A stretch of 64,000 bases of DNA from Crateriforma spongiae (lineage in GTDB: Bacteria; Planctomycetota; Planctomycetia; Pirellulales; Pirellulaceae): assembly GCF_012290005.1 (NCBI RefSeq), contig NZ_JAAXMS010000005.1:496001-560000 (forward strand). Reading direction: 5' to 3'. How positions within the stretch are numbered: the stretch's first letter is position 1; every line of letters begins with the position of its first letter. The translations under genes and the position numbers were made by a program. The notes under the pieces are model-generated. The model had not been told where the DNA came from. It saw nothing but the letters and a program-made list of their open reading frames with translations, and made no database searches. Shown piece after piece: positions 19,929-28,394 of this stretch.

Positions 19929-20065
19929 CGGTAACCTCAATTCGCTTTCGCGTTCGTTCAGTCTAACGAACCCGGCAGCCCCATGAGGGGGAATTGCCCG
20001 ACAAAATCACCGACCTTTCCTTCCACGTCGCTCGCCGGACCGACGCGTTGGTGCAACTGACGACG

Positions 20066-20734
20066 CTATTCGCGGTATAGAAAATGCCGGAAACCTTCGA
20101 CCAGCAATTCCTGGTTTGGAACGGCCTGGTACAGCAAGAAACCGAGAATTAGCACCGCGGCGACCACCATCGCAACGCCGCGTGAGCCCGCCACGACGGG
20201 CGTTTTAGCGACTTCGCCCCGGATGGCTTTCAAGAATTGGAACCAAAAGCCGACGGTCACATTCGGTTCGAACGCGATCACGCTGACGTGGTCGACGCCC
20301 GGATGGGAATCCAGTCGGAATCGAAAGCCGTGGTGCGGAAAGAAGATCTGAAAGCCGCGGGCATCGGTTTGCACGTCCGCGTCCATCGTTCGCGCGGCGC
20401 GACAAACCGCTGGAAAAGCCTCGTCAATCAACAAGCCGTGAATGCAAATTCGTGGTCGCGTCGTCAGGGAAACCAGCGCCACACACAATGCATAGAACGC
20501 GGCCAGCATGAACCAAACGCGCCATCCGAAAAGGGCACCGGCGGCGGAGGGGAAAAACAATTGGGCGGGACCGATGGCAGCGAAACCGGCCACCGCGATG
20601 CCCAGGGATGCCGCTTCGCGCGCCGACGTTGTCACGAACGGGCGTCCCGACAGACGCAAACCGCCGATCAGCAACAGATAACCGGCCAGCGGCATCAATG
20701 CCACGCACAACGAAAAGGGATCGGGCAAATTCAC
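20066..20734 (-). CDS. membrane protein downstream of the antiporter, unknown function
   Basis: 222 residues from the ATG at 20734, whose ATGA overlaps the stop of the antiporter gene by 4 bp, so it is translationally coupled. Transmembrane segments are visible near residues 8-26 (SLCVALMPLAGYLLLIGGL), 41-62, 72-90 and 188-206 (GVAMVVAAVLILGFLLYQ). A soluble part of about 90 residues (residues 95-180) has beta character (GFQIFFPHHGFRFRLDSHPG). No family is recognised. The tight coupling suggests a partner or regulatory subunit of the cation/proton antiporter. Confidence 0.72.
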   Translation of the reverse strand: MNLPDPFSLCVALMPLAGYLLLIGGLRLSGRPFVTTSAREAASLGIAVAGFAAIGPAQLFFPSAAGALFGWRVWFMLAAFYALCVALVSLTTRPRICIHGLLIDEAFPAVCRAARTMDADVQTDARGFQIFFPHHGFRFRLDSHPGVDHVSVIAFEPNVTVGFWFQFLKAIRGEVAKTPVVAGSRGVAMVVAAVLILGFLLYQAVPNQELLVEGFRHFLYRE

Positions 20735-22584
20735 GATTGCATCACCGCGTGATCGGGCGGGACGGGAACCGAATGGACCAGTGCCAACACGGTTTGACCA
20801 GACACGGGACGCAAAGGATCGCCGACCGTGTTGATCGACAAGCTGTTGTCATCCTTGATGACACACAGCAACACCGTGTCTTCACCGTACCGTTCCATGA
20901 AGTCGTCGTAGGTGAATGCATCGGTCAACTTGGTGGATTTGAACGTCGCGCCGGCTTGGTGCATCGCCGCGATCGCCGAGAATGTCATCCCTTCGCCGAA
21001 CAATTCGCGGCCCAGCAAATTTTTGGTCAACCCACGTCGGCCGTGCGAGTTTTTCAGGCTGAACGTTAACTGATACAAGCGTGATCGGTCGAACAACGTG
21101 CGGCATTCACGCAGCGACAACGTGTTGACCTCATCGTTGGGGGTCATGGCCATCATGCGACCGATGCCCGCCAAGTTCAATTCTTCGCGGGCATGCTCAT
21201 TCAAAATGTTCATGCACACGCCGCTGAGCCCGTCCATCTTGGCTTGCGAGATTTTGTTGTAGTTCGTGTCGACCAGCATCACGTGGACTTGGTTGGCTTG
21301 CAATTCACCGGCAAATTCACGCACCCAAGCATCGGCACCGGCAATCAAAACCCCGTGATTGTTTTCATCGGCCAGTTGCAAGAACTTGGCCAGCGGGGAA
21401 GCCAACATGCCATAGACGGCGACCGTACCGACGATGACCAGGAAGGTAACGGTGACCAGTTGATCCGCGCTTGCGACGTCGCCTTCGACCGCATTACGTT
21501 GCAGTTCCAACGCAAAGATACTGCTGACCGCCGCGGCGACGATCCCACGCGGCGCGAGGCCGGCGATGAAGGTTTGTTCGCGGTAATTCAGTGGGCTTCC
21601 AATCAGCGACAGATACACCGACAGCGGACGCACCACCAAAATCAAAACGCCCAAGAACAATAGGCCGGGCCAACCGATTTCGATCACGTTGTTGATGTCG
21701 ACTCGTGACCCCAACAGCACGAACAGGCATCCGATCAGCAGCGTCCGCAAGTTCTCCTTCAGTTCAACGACGTGTTCGACGTCGACCTGTTTTTGATTGA
21801 TCAACCAAATGCCCATCACGGTGACCGTGATCAGACCGGATTCATGCGCCAGCTGATCGCTGATGGCATACATCAACAACGCGAACGACAACGCGGCGAC
21901 GCCGTGCAGCATGTCGGGCAGCCAAAACTTCCGCAGCACCAGCGTCATCAGCCAACCACTTAGCACGCCCAACACCACACCGACCAGCGATGTCCAGGCC
22001 AGCATGCCCAGGGCGATTCGCAGCGACGGATCGTCCCCATGCAGAAACGCTTGTTCGAACACCAGCACGGCCAAGACCGCGCCGATCGGGTCGATCACGA
22101 TGCCTTCCCACTTCAGCGCCGATGCGACGCGACGGGACGGACGGACGTGACGCAGCAAAGGCCCGATCACCGTCGGACCGGTGACCACCAGAATCGCCCC
22201 CAACAACAGGCTCATTCGCCAGGGGAAGTCCAGGATCTGGTGGGCCGCGATCGTCACCCCCGCCATGGTGACGGCCGCACCGATTGTCACCAATCGCAAT
22301 GCCGCACTGCCGGATTCACGCAGTTCTTCCAGTCGCAGCGACAGTCCGCCTTCGAACATGATGATGCCCACCGACAGCGAAACCAGCGGGAAAAGCAGCT
22401 TGGGGCCGGCCGTGGCGTCACCGCCGGTCAGTTCGGCCAGAAAATCATCGGGATTGATGAATTGGCCCAGGCCGACGCCGAACAGCAGCAACAACAGAAT
22501 GCTGGGCAGATTCGTCCGGTGCGCCAGCCACTGTGCGGCGCTGCCGAGTGAAGGTACCAGAGCGAGATAAAAAAGGAGATCCAT
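20731..22584 (-). CDS. cation:proton antiporter (CPA family) with C-terminal RCK/TrkA-N-like domain
   Basis: 617 residues from the ATG at 22584 (MDLLFYLALVPSLG). About 12 transmembrane segments span residues 1-400. The stretches IMFEGGLSLR, VTGPTVIGPLLRHVRPS and WEGIVIDPIGAVLAV match the Na+/H+ exchanger (NhaP/CPA1) ion-path region, with D in the DP pair. After the membrane part, residues about 410-510 form a Rossmann-like TrkA-N/RCK fold (HGVLIAGADAWVREFAGEL, VMLVDTNYNKISQAK) and a C-terminal TrkA-C-like part follows. Family knowledge: exchanges Na+ or K+ for H+, gated by nucleotide binding to RCK. It is coupled to the gene at 20066. Confidence 0.9.
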   Translation of the reverse strand: MDLLFYLALVPSLGSAAQWLAHRTNLPSILLLLLFGVGLGQFINPDDFLAELTGGDATAGPKLLFPLVSLSVGIIMFEGGLSLRLEELRESGSAALRLVTIGAAVTMAGVTIAAHQILDFPWRMSLLLGAILVVTGPTVIGPLLRHVRPSRRVASALKWEGIVIDPIGAVLAVLVFEQAFLHGDDPSLRIALGMLAWTSLVGVVLGVLSGWLMTLVLRKFWLPDMLHGVAALSFALLMYAISDQLAHESGLITVTVMGIWLINQKQVDVEHVVELKENLRTLLIGCLFVLLGSRVDINNVIEIGWPGLLFLGVLILVVRPLSVYLSLIGSPLNYREQTFIAGLAPRGIVAAAVSSIFALELQRNAVEGDVASADQLVTVTFLVIVGTVAVYGMLASPLAKFLQLADENNHGVLIAGADAWVREFAGELQANQVHVMLVDTNYNKISQAKMDGLSGVCMNILNEHAREELNLAGIGRMMAMTPNDEVNTLSLRECRTLFDRSRLYQLTFSLKNSHGRRGLTKNLLGRELFGEGMTFSAIAAMHQAGATFKSTKLTDAFTYDDFMERYGEDTVLLCVIKDDNSLSINTVGDPLRPVSGQTVLALVHSVPVPPDHAVMQS

Positions 22585-22969
22585 GGGCCGCCGGGTCGAC
22601 GCGTTGACAAACGAGTGAACAAGGTCATCGGTCCGGGCCACACGGGGGCCCAGTAGCGACGGACGTCGCCGGAAGTGGAATTGTTGTTGCTATCGCCCCG
22701 CAACGCTAGGCAGCACCAGATGATTCCCGGGGCGGAAGAACCCGATGGCGTTGATTCGGCCCCACGGTGTGGATCCCACAGTTTCGCCACAGCCGTTGCA
22801 ATTGAACATCCGAGGGGCACCCGGTTGGCCGGGAAGTGAACAAAATGAGGCGTCCGTTTGGTTTCCGACCCATGTTTGCTTGGGCAACGCGTGGTGCCCA
22901 TATCTTGTTCAACGATCGGCCGGTTTTGACGGTCGATCGCATTGTTGCAAATTTGAAGGGCTTGCCCCG
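22585..22969. other. divergent intergenic region
   Basis: 385 bp between the antiporter and glycosyltransferase starts. It must carry both promoters. It contains a Shine-Dalgarno (GAAGGG at 22955) for the glycosyltransferase, but no RNA gene or clear operator was found. Confidence 0.4.
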
Positions 22970-23851
22970 ATGCACAGCCGCCCAATGGATAACGGCCCGA
23001 TGGGAAACCGACTGTCTGCCTTGGATGTCGACGCACCGCACGTCTTTGACGACTTGGATACCGACACACTGGTCGTCGACCCAGACCAAATGCTGCAGCG
23101 GATCGACGATGCGATGGATCTGATCGCCCAAGCCAACTGCATCGCCCAAGACACCGAAGCGGTGGATCAGTATGACGTGACCGTCCTGGTTCCCGTCTAC
23201 AACGAACGCGATTCGTTGCCCGAGGTCTTGGATCGATTGGACCAAGTCATGCCGCCGGCGACCGAAATTGTCGTCATCGACGATGCCAGCACCGACGGGA
23301 CCACCGATTGGCTGAAGGAATTGCCCCAGCGTCGCAATCGCAGGGTCCTGTTTCGACGTCGCAACCACGGAAAGGGATCCGCCGTTCGGCTGGGCATTCG
23401 ACACAGTCGCGGTAAAGTCGTGGCGATCCAAGACGCCGATCTGGAATACGATCCCGCCGACTTGTTGCGAGTCATCTGGCCGGTCTTGGAAGGCAAAGCC
23501 GATGCGGTGTATGGATCGCGATATTTGGATTCGCGGAACAAGGATCACTTCCTGCATCGCTTGGGCAACGGAACACTGACGGCGATCAGCAACCGTCTGA
23601 CCGGTCTGAAACTGACCGACATGGAAACCTGTCACAAAGCCTTTCGCGGGGAGTTTCTGCGGTCCATCGCGCTGAAGGAATGCCGGTTCGGTTTCGAGCC
23701 GGAGATCACCGCGAAAGTTGCTGCCCTGGGCGGTCAAGTGATCGAAGTGCCGACCACTTACACGGCGCGTGGTTATGACGAAGGGAAAAAGATCGGTTGG
23801 CGTGACGCGGTCAGCGCGCTGCGTTGCATGTGGCGCTATCGTCGCGGGTGA
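22970..23851 (+). CDS. GT2 family glycosyltransferase (dolichyl-phosphate mannosyltransferase-like)
   Basis: 293 residues from the ATG at 22970, chosen because GAAGGG sits 9 nt upstream; the frame is open further up but without protein character. An acidic N-terminal 65 residues precede a GT2 domain: VLVPVYNERDSLPEVLDRLDQV, VIDDASTDGT, IQDADLEYDPADLLR (the DxD-like metal site), then CHKAFRGEFLRSIALKECRFGFEPE and a basic end (KKIGWRDAVSALRCMWRYRRG). There is no transmembrane segment. Family knowledge: transfers a sugar from a nucleotide sugar to a polyprenyl phosphate or similar lipid. The acceptor and any glycan cluster are not visible here. Confidence 0.9.
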   Translation: MHSRPMDNGPMGNRLSALDVDAPHVFDDLDTDTLVVDPDQMLQRIDDAMDLIAQANCIAQDTEAVDQYDVTVLVPVYNERDSLPEVLDRLDQVMPPATEIVVIDDASTDGTTDWLKELPQRRNRRVLFRRRNHGKGSAVRLGIRHSRGKVVAIQDADLEYDPADLLRVIWPVLEGKADAVYGSRYLDSRNKDHFLHRLGNGTLTAISNRLTGLKLTDMETCHKAFRGEFLRSIALKECRFGFEPEITAKVAALGGQVIEVPTTYTARGYDEGKKIGWRDAVSALRCMWRYRRG

Positions 23852-24127
23852 TTAGGTCCGCGGTCGAGCCGCCGGTTCAGCCAGATCGCTTCGGTGGATA
23901 CATCATCGTTTCCAATCCTTTGCGGGTCTGTTCAAAGACGCAGCGGGGCGTAAAGCTGGGCCATAGACGCCGGAACACATCGGTCGGTTTCGAATCGTTC
24001 ACGATGGTGCGTTCGGCGTCAAACCTATCCCCACCCCACTTCCCCCGCATCCCGACGCAGTGGTCCCGCGGGCTCCGGCAAGATCCGGCGGCCGCGACCC
24101 CACGCCGGAACATGGTTGGCAATTCCG

Positions 24128-25342
24128 ATGGCTCGCGTTCTGTATTTTGATTGTCTCAGTGGCATCAGTGGCGACATGACCTTGGGCGCGTTGATCGACT
24201 TGGGTGTCGACGTCAACGAAATCCAAGACGCCGTACGTTCAATGGGCCTGCCCGACATTTCGATCACCGCTGATGAAGTCAAAAAGAAGGGCTTTCGAGC
24301 GGTCCATGTGAATATCGAACATCCGCCGGAACACGCTCACCGGCACCTGCACCACATCGAAGAAATGATCGATGCGGGCGACAAAATCAATGACGATGCA
24401 AAGGCCTTGGCCAAGAAGATCTTCCACGTCGTTGCCGAGGCGGAGGCCAAGGTGCACGGAACGACCCTGCAGAAGGTCCATTTTCACGAAGTCGGCGCAA
24501 TTGACTCGATCGCCGATATCGTGGGCACCGCGGTTGCGATGACACAGTTGGGCGTCGATGCCGTGATGGCATCAGCGGTACCCACCGGGACGGGCGAAGT
24601 TACGATCGCTCACGGACGCGTTTCGATACCGGCACCAGCGACCGCCGAAATTTTGTGTGATGTCCCGATCGCCGGATCGTCGATCCGCGCCGAACTGACC
24701 ACGCCGACGGGGGCCGCCATTTTGAAAGCGACGTCGCGTGGGTTTGGTCCATTGCCGTCAATGGCGATTCAAAAGGTCGGCTATGGTGCCGGAACGATGG
24801 ACTTGGATGCTCAAGCAAACGTGTTGCGTGTCTATCAAGGCCAGATACAGGACGACGCGATGCTGGCGGCGGCTGGAACGCAGTTTGATCAAGTCGCGGT
24901 GATGGAAACCAACGTGGACGACTGTTCGGCCGAACAAGTTGCTGATGCTTGTCGGCGATTGCTGGACGCCGGCGCGCTGGACGTTTTCCAGATTCCTTGC
25001 ACCATGAAAAAGGGACGCGCGGCGGTCATCTTGAACGTCATCGCACCGCCCAGCCGCGTCGGCGTGTTGGAGTCCATTCTGTTTCGGCACACCACATCGA
25101 TCGGCATTCGCAAGCAGACGATGAACCGCAGCAAGCTGGTTCGACGCGCCGAAAACGTTGACACCGCGTGGGGCCCGGTTCGCGGCAAAGTGGTTCAATT
25201 GCCCGATGGTCAAGAACGCTTCACCGTGGAACACGACGATGCCGCGGAAATCGCGGATGCCAGTGGGCGCGATCTGGCCGAAATCCGGCGTGCCGCTGAA
25301 CAGGCCTGGGCCGAGAAGTCTTCGGACGATCAAGCCAAGTAA
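24128..25342 (+). CDS. larC: nickel-pincer cofactor biosynthesis protein LarC
   Basis: 404 residues from the ATG at 24128 (MARVLYFDCLSGISGDMTLGALIDLG), which begins at the conserved LarC N-terminus. Histidine-rich segments (NIEHPPEHAHRHLHHIEEMID, residues about 60-80) fit nickel binding. The VHFHEVGAIDSIADIVGTAVA and VPTGTGEVTIAHGRVSIPAPAT stretches are family signatures, and the C-terminal half (METNVDDCSAEQVADA, MKKGRAAVILNVIAPP) is the second domain. Family knowledge: LarC is a CTP-dependent nickel insertase that completes the pincer cofactor made by LarB and LarE. In some lactobacilli larC is split by a programmed frameshift; here it is one frame. LarB and LarE are not in the window. A LarA-like gene is at 47065. 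Confidence 0.93.
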   Translation: MARVLYFDCLSGISGDMTLGALIDLGVDVNEIQDAVRSMGLPDISITADEVKKKGFRAVHVNIEHPPEHAHRHLHHIEEMIDAGDKINDDAKALAKKIFHVVAEAEAKVHGTTLQKVHFHEVGAIDSIADIVGTAVAMTQLGVDAVMASAVPTGTGEVTIAHGRVSIPAPATAEILCDVPIAGSSIRAELTTPTGAAILKATSRGFGPLPSMAIQKVGYGAGTMDLDAQANVLRVYQGQIQDDAMLAAAGTQFDQVAVMETNVDDCSAEQVADACRRLLDAGALDVFQIPCTMKKGRAAVILNVIAPPSRVGVLESILFRHTTSIGIRKQTMNRSKLVRRAENVDTAWGPVRGKVVQLPDGQERFTVEHDDAAEIADASGRDLAEIRRAAEQAWAEKSSDDQAK

Positions 25343-25366
25343 GACCGCGACGGCGGTTCGGGCTGG

Positions 25367-25843
25367 TTATTCGGTCGACAACGCGATCGTTCCGGCGTCC
25401 CAAGAATCCGCATCGGGGACGTCCCAGTGGACGGACGTGCTTTCAGGATCCGCATAGCGACCGTTCAGCTTGTCGCCTTCTTGGGATCGCGTGACAGCAT
25501 TGAACGTGCTCCAAACGAACGTCACGTCGTAAATTCCCGGGGTCGCGCCATCGCCGGCGGTCCGCGTGCTGATTGCGAAGCGACCCTCGGCGTCCGTGAT
25601 GGCTTGAGCCAGCGGTGGATCGGGCTGAGGCGGATGCAGCTGGATCACCACGCCTTGGGCCGGATCGCCATCGACGGTGACTTGTCCTGTGATCGGTACC
25701 AAGTCACCCGGTTGCCGGGTAGGACCACAGCCGGCGCAGAACAAAGGCATCGCGACCAAAAGAGTGAACGTGAACACATGGGCCGCCCCTGGAAACCAAT
25801 GGGCCGAATGCGTTGATCGGTTTTGTTCTTGGTCGGCTTTCAT
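25367..25843 (-). CDS. lipoprotein, carboxypeptidase-regulatory-like fold
   Basis: 158 residues from the ATG at 25843, 11 bp after the stop of the DUF1559 gene; an ATG at 25864 would overlap that gene. A signal peptide ends in a lipobox (MPLFCAGCG), so it is probably a lipoprotein. The body (residues about 50-130) has a beta-sandwich pattern: VPITGQVTVDGDPAQGVVIQLHP, ITDAEGRFAISTRTAGDGATPGIYDVTFVW, typical of small carboxypeptidase-regulatory-like domains that are common beside DUF1559 genes in planctomycetes. Role unknown; the pair is probably one transcript. Confidence 0.85.
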   Translation of the reverse strand: MKADQEQNRSTHSAHWFPGAAHVFTFTLLVAMPLFCAGCGPTRQPGDLVPITGQVTVDGDPAQGVVIQLHPPQPDPPLAQAITDAEGRFAISTRTAGDGATPGIYDVTFVWSTFNAVTRSQEGDKLNGRYADPESTSVHWDVPDADSWDAGTIALSTE

Positions 25844-25853
25844 CAACTGGCCA

Positions 25854-26867
25854 TCAGTTTCCATCGATCGCAAAAACCTCTCCACCGCGACGCGTGATTT
25901 GGGCCGCGAAGACCTCGGGGTCGACGTTTGCATCGATCAGTCCGACCGATCCATCGGCTTTGGCAAAGTGGCATCCACCGGGATGAAAGCTGTAAAAACC
26001 GAAGCCGCGAGCGTTGGTGCAATTGATTGCGCAAGGTCCGCCCTGTGGGGGCCAGCTCAATCCGCCCTGCAACGATCCTTGCAACCAATGTTCTCCGTTC
26101 AAAAGGTCGCCCCAACCGCCGCCTTCCAAGCCGATCAAATTTTCGGTCGCCACCGGATCGACTCGGCGTCCGCTGTAGACGACGTTCCCACCGGTTCGTT
26201 CGCCAAACATGATGGTTTGCGACAACCCATCGATCACGTCTGCGAATCGGCCGTCATGTTCACCACCGAATGCTTCGCTGACCACTTGCAAGACACCTTC
26301 GCGGTTGCCTTTTAGTTCGGGGCCATAAGCAAAGTTTGCATAGGTGCCGCGCACGCCGGTCGTGGGTGTGTAATCCGACGGTGCCAAGTCGGTCGCCGTG
26401 AAAGGCAATCCAGCAGGCGTCGAATTGAAGGTGTAACGACGCGAATCCGGGTTGCCTGGCGACGATGGACAGAGGAACGATTGCATCGTCGTCTGCAACA
26501 ACGTCACGTTTTCGGGACTCAGTTGGTCGACCGACAGAAATCGTCGATCCAGTTGGTCGGACAAACCTTCTTGTTCCATTTGCGGCAGGATGGCCATCAT
26601 CCAATTGCCACCGTTGAATGGTCGGTCCGGCGGCGTTTCCAACCACCAAGCACGCGGCAGGTACTTGAAAGCGGAGTGATAGTTGTGGATCGCCAACGCA
26701 ATTTGTCGTGTGCGATTTCCACAATCCATGCGGCGGGCGGCTTCGCGTGAAGCCTGCACCGCGGGCAGAAGCAGCGATACCAACACCCCAATGATTGCGA
26801 TCACGACCAACAGTTCGACCAACGTAAAGCCGCCACGGCGATCTTCACCGTCACCTTTCCTGCACAT
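25854..26867 (-). CDS. DUF1559 prepilin-like protein
   Basis: 337 residues from the ATG at 26867. A basic start (MCRKGDGEDRRGG) precedes the prepilin methylation motif ([21 protein letters not shown]) and LLPAVQASREAARRMDCGNRTRQIALAIHNYH, the DUF1559 core. The C-terminal half carries the family's GGC-H-AKADGSVGLIDANVDPEV end, which contains the H-x9-DG-like signature (FHPGGCHFAKADG). Complete, unlike its paralogue at the left edge. It is probably exported by a pseudopilin system and is followed at once by a small lipoprotein. Confidence 0.95.
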   Translation of the reverse strand: MCRKGDGEDRRGGFTLVELLVVIAIIGVLVSLLLPAVQASREAARRMDCGNRTRQIALAIHNYHSAFKYLPRAWWLETPPDRPFNGGNWMMAILPQMEQEGLSDQLDRRFLSVDQLSPENVTLLQTTMQSFLCPSSPGNPDSRRYTFNSTPAGLPFTATDLAPSDYTPTTGVRGTYANFAYGPELKGNREGVLQVVSEAFGGEHDGRFADVIDGLSQTIMFGERTGGNVVYSGRRVDPVATENLIGLEGGGWGDLLNGEHWLQGSLQGGLSWPPQGGPCAINCTNARGFGFYSFHPGGCHFAKADGSVGLIDANVDPEVFAAQITRRGGEVFAIDGN

Positions 26868-26993
26868 GCTTCAATTGCCCTTTGCATCCGGATTTTTGCG
26901 GTCAACCCGACGATGGACTGCGGTTTACCACCAGTCCTGTGGGTCGGTCCGCAGGATACACCGAAGCGGGGCCTTCAAAACCTGTTCAGGTGA

Positions 26994-27031
26994 GAATTTG
27001 TCGCACTTCCGGCCGGAAGGTCCACAAATTC
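26994..27031. repeat. 38-nt dyad (possible operator or hairpin)
   Basis: An outer 8-nt arm GAATTTGT pairs with ACAAATTC at 27024, and an inner perfect 14-nt palindrome CTTCCGGCCGGAAG (27006-27019) shares the same centre (27012.5). Only three of the 19 possible pairs fail. It lies 127 bp upstream of the DUF1559 start, so it could be a regulator-binding site or an RNA hairpin. Confidence 0.7.
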
Positions 27032-27140
27032 CCGTTGTTCGGACGCTAGCGGGAGACGCCAAATGAACGTCAAGCACCCCGTGTGCAGGTGGCGCGGCGT
27101 TTGTGACGGGATAGAGACGACGCAGAACCAGTAGCCACTA

Positions 27141-27213
27141 AAAAACGATCCGCGTGAGGCTCGCCACTCAAGATGAAACATTCGATGGCGTTAGCGAGCC
27201 GGTCACACGGATC
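27141..27213 (-). terminator. Rho-independent terminator-like inverted repeat
   Basis: Arms at 27147-27164 and 27194-27213 pair as GATCCG-C/T-GTGA-(CC)-GGCTCGC, with one mismatch and a 2-nt bulge, and enclose a 29-nt loop. On the minus strand the second arm is followed by GTTTTTTAG. It lies about 150 bp downstream of the Cys-rich gene stop and is the likely end of that transcript. Confidence 0.6.
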
Positions 27214-27361
27214 TAGAAAAGTCTGCGTTACGAACGTTCTGTCCTGATTCGGTCCGATGACCACATGGGCGACATCACGTTCAAGTGCACTGTGTCATGT
27301 GCGTCGTCTGTTGTGGGACTGTGCCGGGAACCGCGAAGGTCGTGGTGACCCTCGGTCGTCA

Positions 27362-27673
27362 TCAGCGACAGTAACAACGAACGGGCACGTAGCAGCAGCG
27401 GCACGGATCCCAGTAATAGCTGCGATAGGTGTAACAGCAGCAGCAACATGGGTCACAACAACAGCAACATGGGTCACAGCACACGGTCGTGGTTGCTTCG
27501 GTTTCGCAGCACACCGTTTCGCACGTCACCACGGGGACACAGCACACTTCCACACAGCAGACATCACGATCGCAGTTAAACATGCGTGACAAAAATCCGC
27601 CTGCATTCGCCTGGGAACCACCCAGGTAACAGGACGCCGCCATCACGGCGGCAAGCAACATGATCCGACGCAT
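27362..27673 (-). CDS. exported cysteine-rich small protein
   Basis: 103 residues from the ATG at 27673. A clear Sec signal peptide (MRRIMLLAAVMAASCYLGGSQANAG) is followed by 78 residues in which 25 are Cys, mostly as CC and CCCCC runs; the run DPCCCCCDPCCCCC is a tandem repeat at the protein level and also at the DNA level (27437-27480). Tyr and Arg fill the tail (CYTYRSYYWDPCRCC). No known domain fits. Such a protein could bind metals, be heavily disulfide- or thiol-linked, or be structural in the envelope. An overlapping plus-strand frame is disfavoured because the signal peptide is so clear. Confidence 0.85.
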   Translation of the reverse strand: MRRIMLLAAVMAASCYLGGSQANAGGFLSRMFNCDRDVCCVEVCCVPVVTCETVCCETEATTTVCCDPCCCCCDPCCCCCYTYRSYYWDPCRCCYVPVRCYCR

Positions 27674-28061
27674 CGTTATCCTCGCTTTCCAAACTCAATG
27701 AACCAAAACCTTCGCGGCACAGAAGGGAACACCGCGTCATTGAAGTGGGTGCGGATGCATCAGCCGGACCAGCCTGATCAGAAATGCCTTGGTCAATTCG
27801 ACGCAGCCCGTCAATGGTCGTTCAAAGGCCGTGTTTGCCAAGACAACGGTCACGATCACGTCGAAATCGCTATCGATTGCTTAACGTAAGATCAATCAAT
27901 CCGGCGCGATTTGTGCGATACGGATCATTTGTTCTGTGACGATTCGATCGCAGTGTTCCGATACGTCGTTGCAAACGTTGTGCAACGACGCGACGCTTAT
28001 CGCACGTCATCAGATCACCAAGGATACCGATTCGGATACAGCCGACGATGGAACGCTCGGC
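27674..28061. other. intergenic region with a perfect hairpin
   Basis: 388 bp between the Cys-rich gene start and the stop of a small gene. It must include the promoter of the Cys-rich gene. A perfect 10-bp inverted repeat is present at 27964-27990; otherwise no gene is supported. Confidence 0.4.
27964..27990. repeat. perfect 10-bp inverted repeat
   Basis: CGTCGTTGCA pairs exactly with TGCAACGACG around a 7-nt loop. There is no T-run on either side, so it is not a classical terminator; it could be an operator or hairpin downstream of the 28062 gene. Confidence 0.6.
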
Positions 28062-28394
28062 TTATGCCAACGCGGGTTGATCGGTGTACAACTCCAAGAT
28101 TTGGCTTTGCACCTTCACCGCTCGCAACAGTGTCCAAAGTTGGTCAGGAGAAAACTGTATCGGTCCGTCGTCGCACATCGATGCCAATTCATCCGCAACG
28201 GCGGCGTGTTGATCGGATGCGGCGTCGAGTCGAAAGCTGGCGTTACGCCATGCTTTGTCCAAGCCCTCGTCCGTTTCCAGCTGGCCTAGGTCGGGACAGG
28301 TGGTCAGGATCAAAACGCACAAACGCGCGATGTCGCACGCCGACAGTTCTGGGCGTAGTTGTTGCAGTCGGTATGCGAGCTGGTCACAAGTCAT
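28062..28394 (-). CDS. small cytosolic protein, unknown function
   Basis: 110 residues from the ATG at 28394 (MTCDQLAYRLQQLRPELSAC). It is predicted helical, acidic, with no signal peptide or membrane segment and several scattered cysteines. No domain is recognised. It is bordered by non-coding stretches on both sides and its start lies on an ATG, which supports a real but poorly characterised gene. Neighbours give no function. Confidence 0.6.
   Translation of the reverse strand: MTCDQLAYRLQQLRPELSACDIARLCVLILTTCPDLGQLETDEGLDKAWRNASFRLDAASDQHAAVADELASMCDDGPIQFSPDQLWTLLRAVKVQSQILELYTDQPALA

Larger units (their letters stand above)
26868..27361. other. intergenic region with a large dyad and a terminator
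   Basis: 494 bp without a gene, between the DUF1559 start and the Cys-rich gene stop. It contains a 38-nt near-perfect dyad at 26994-27031 and a terminator-like inverted repeat at 27141-27213, both listed separately. The remainder is featureless apart from the promoter space of the DUF1559 gene. Confidence 0.5.
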
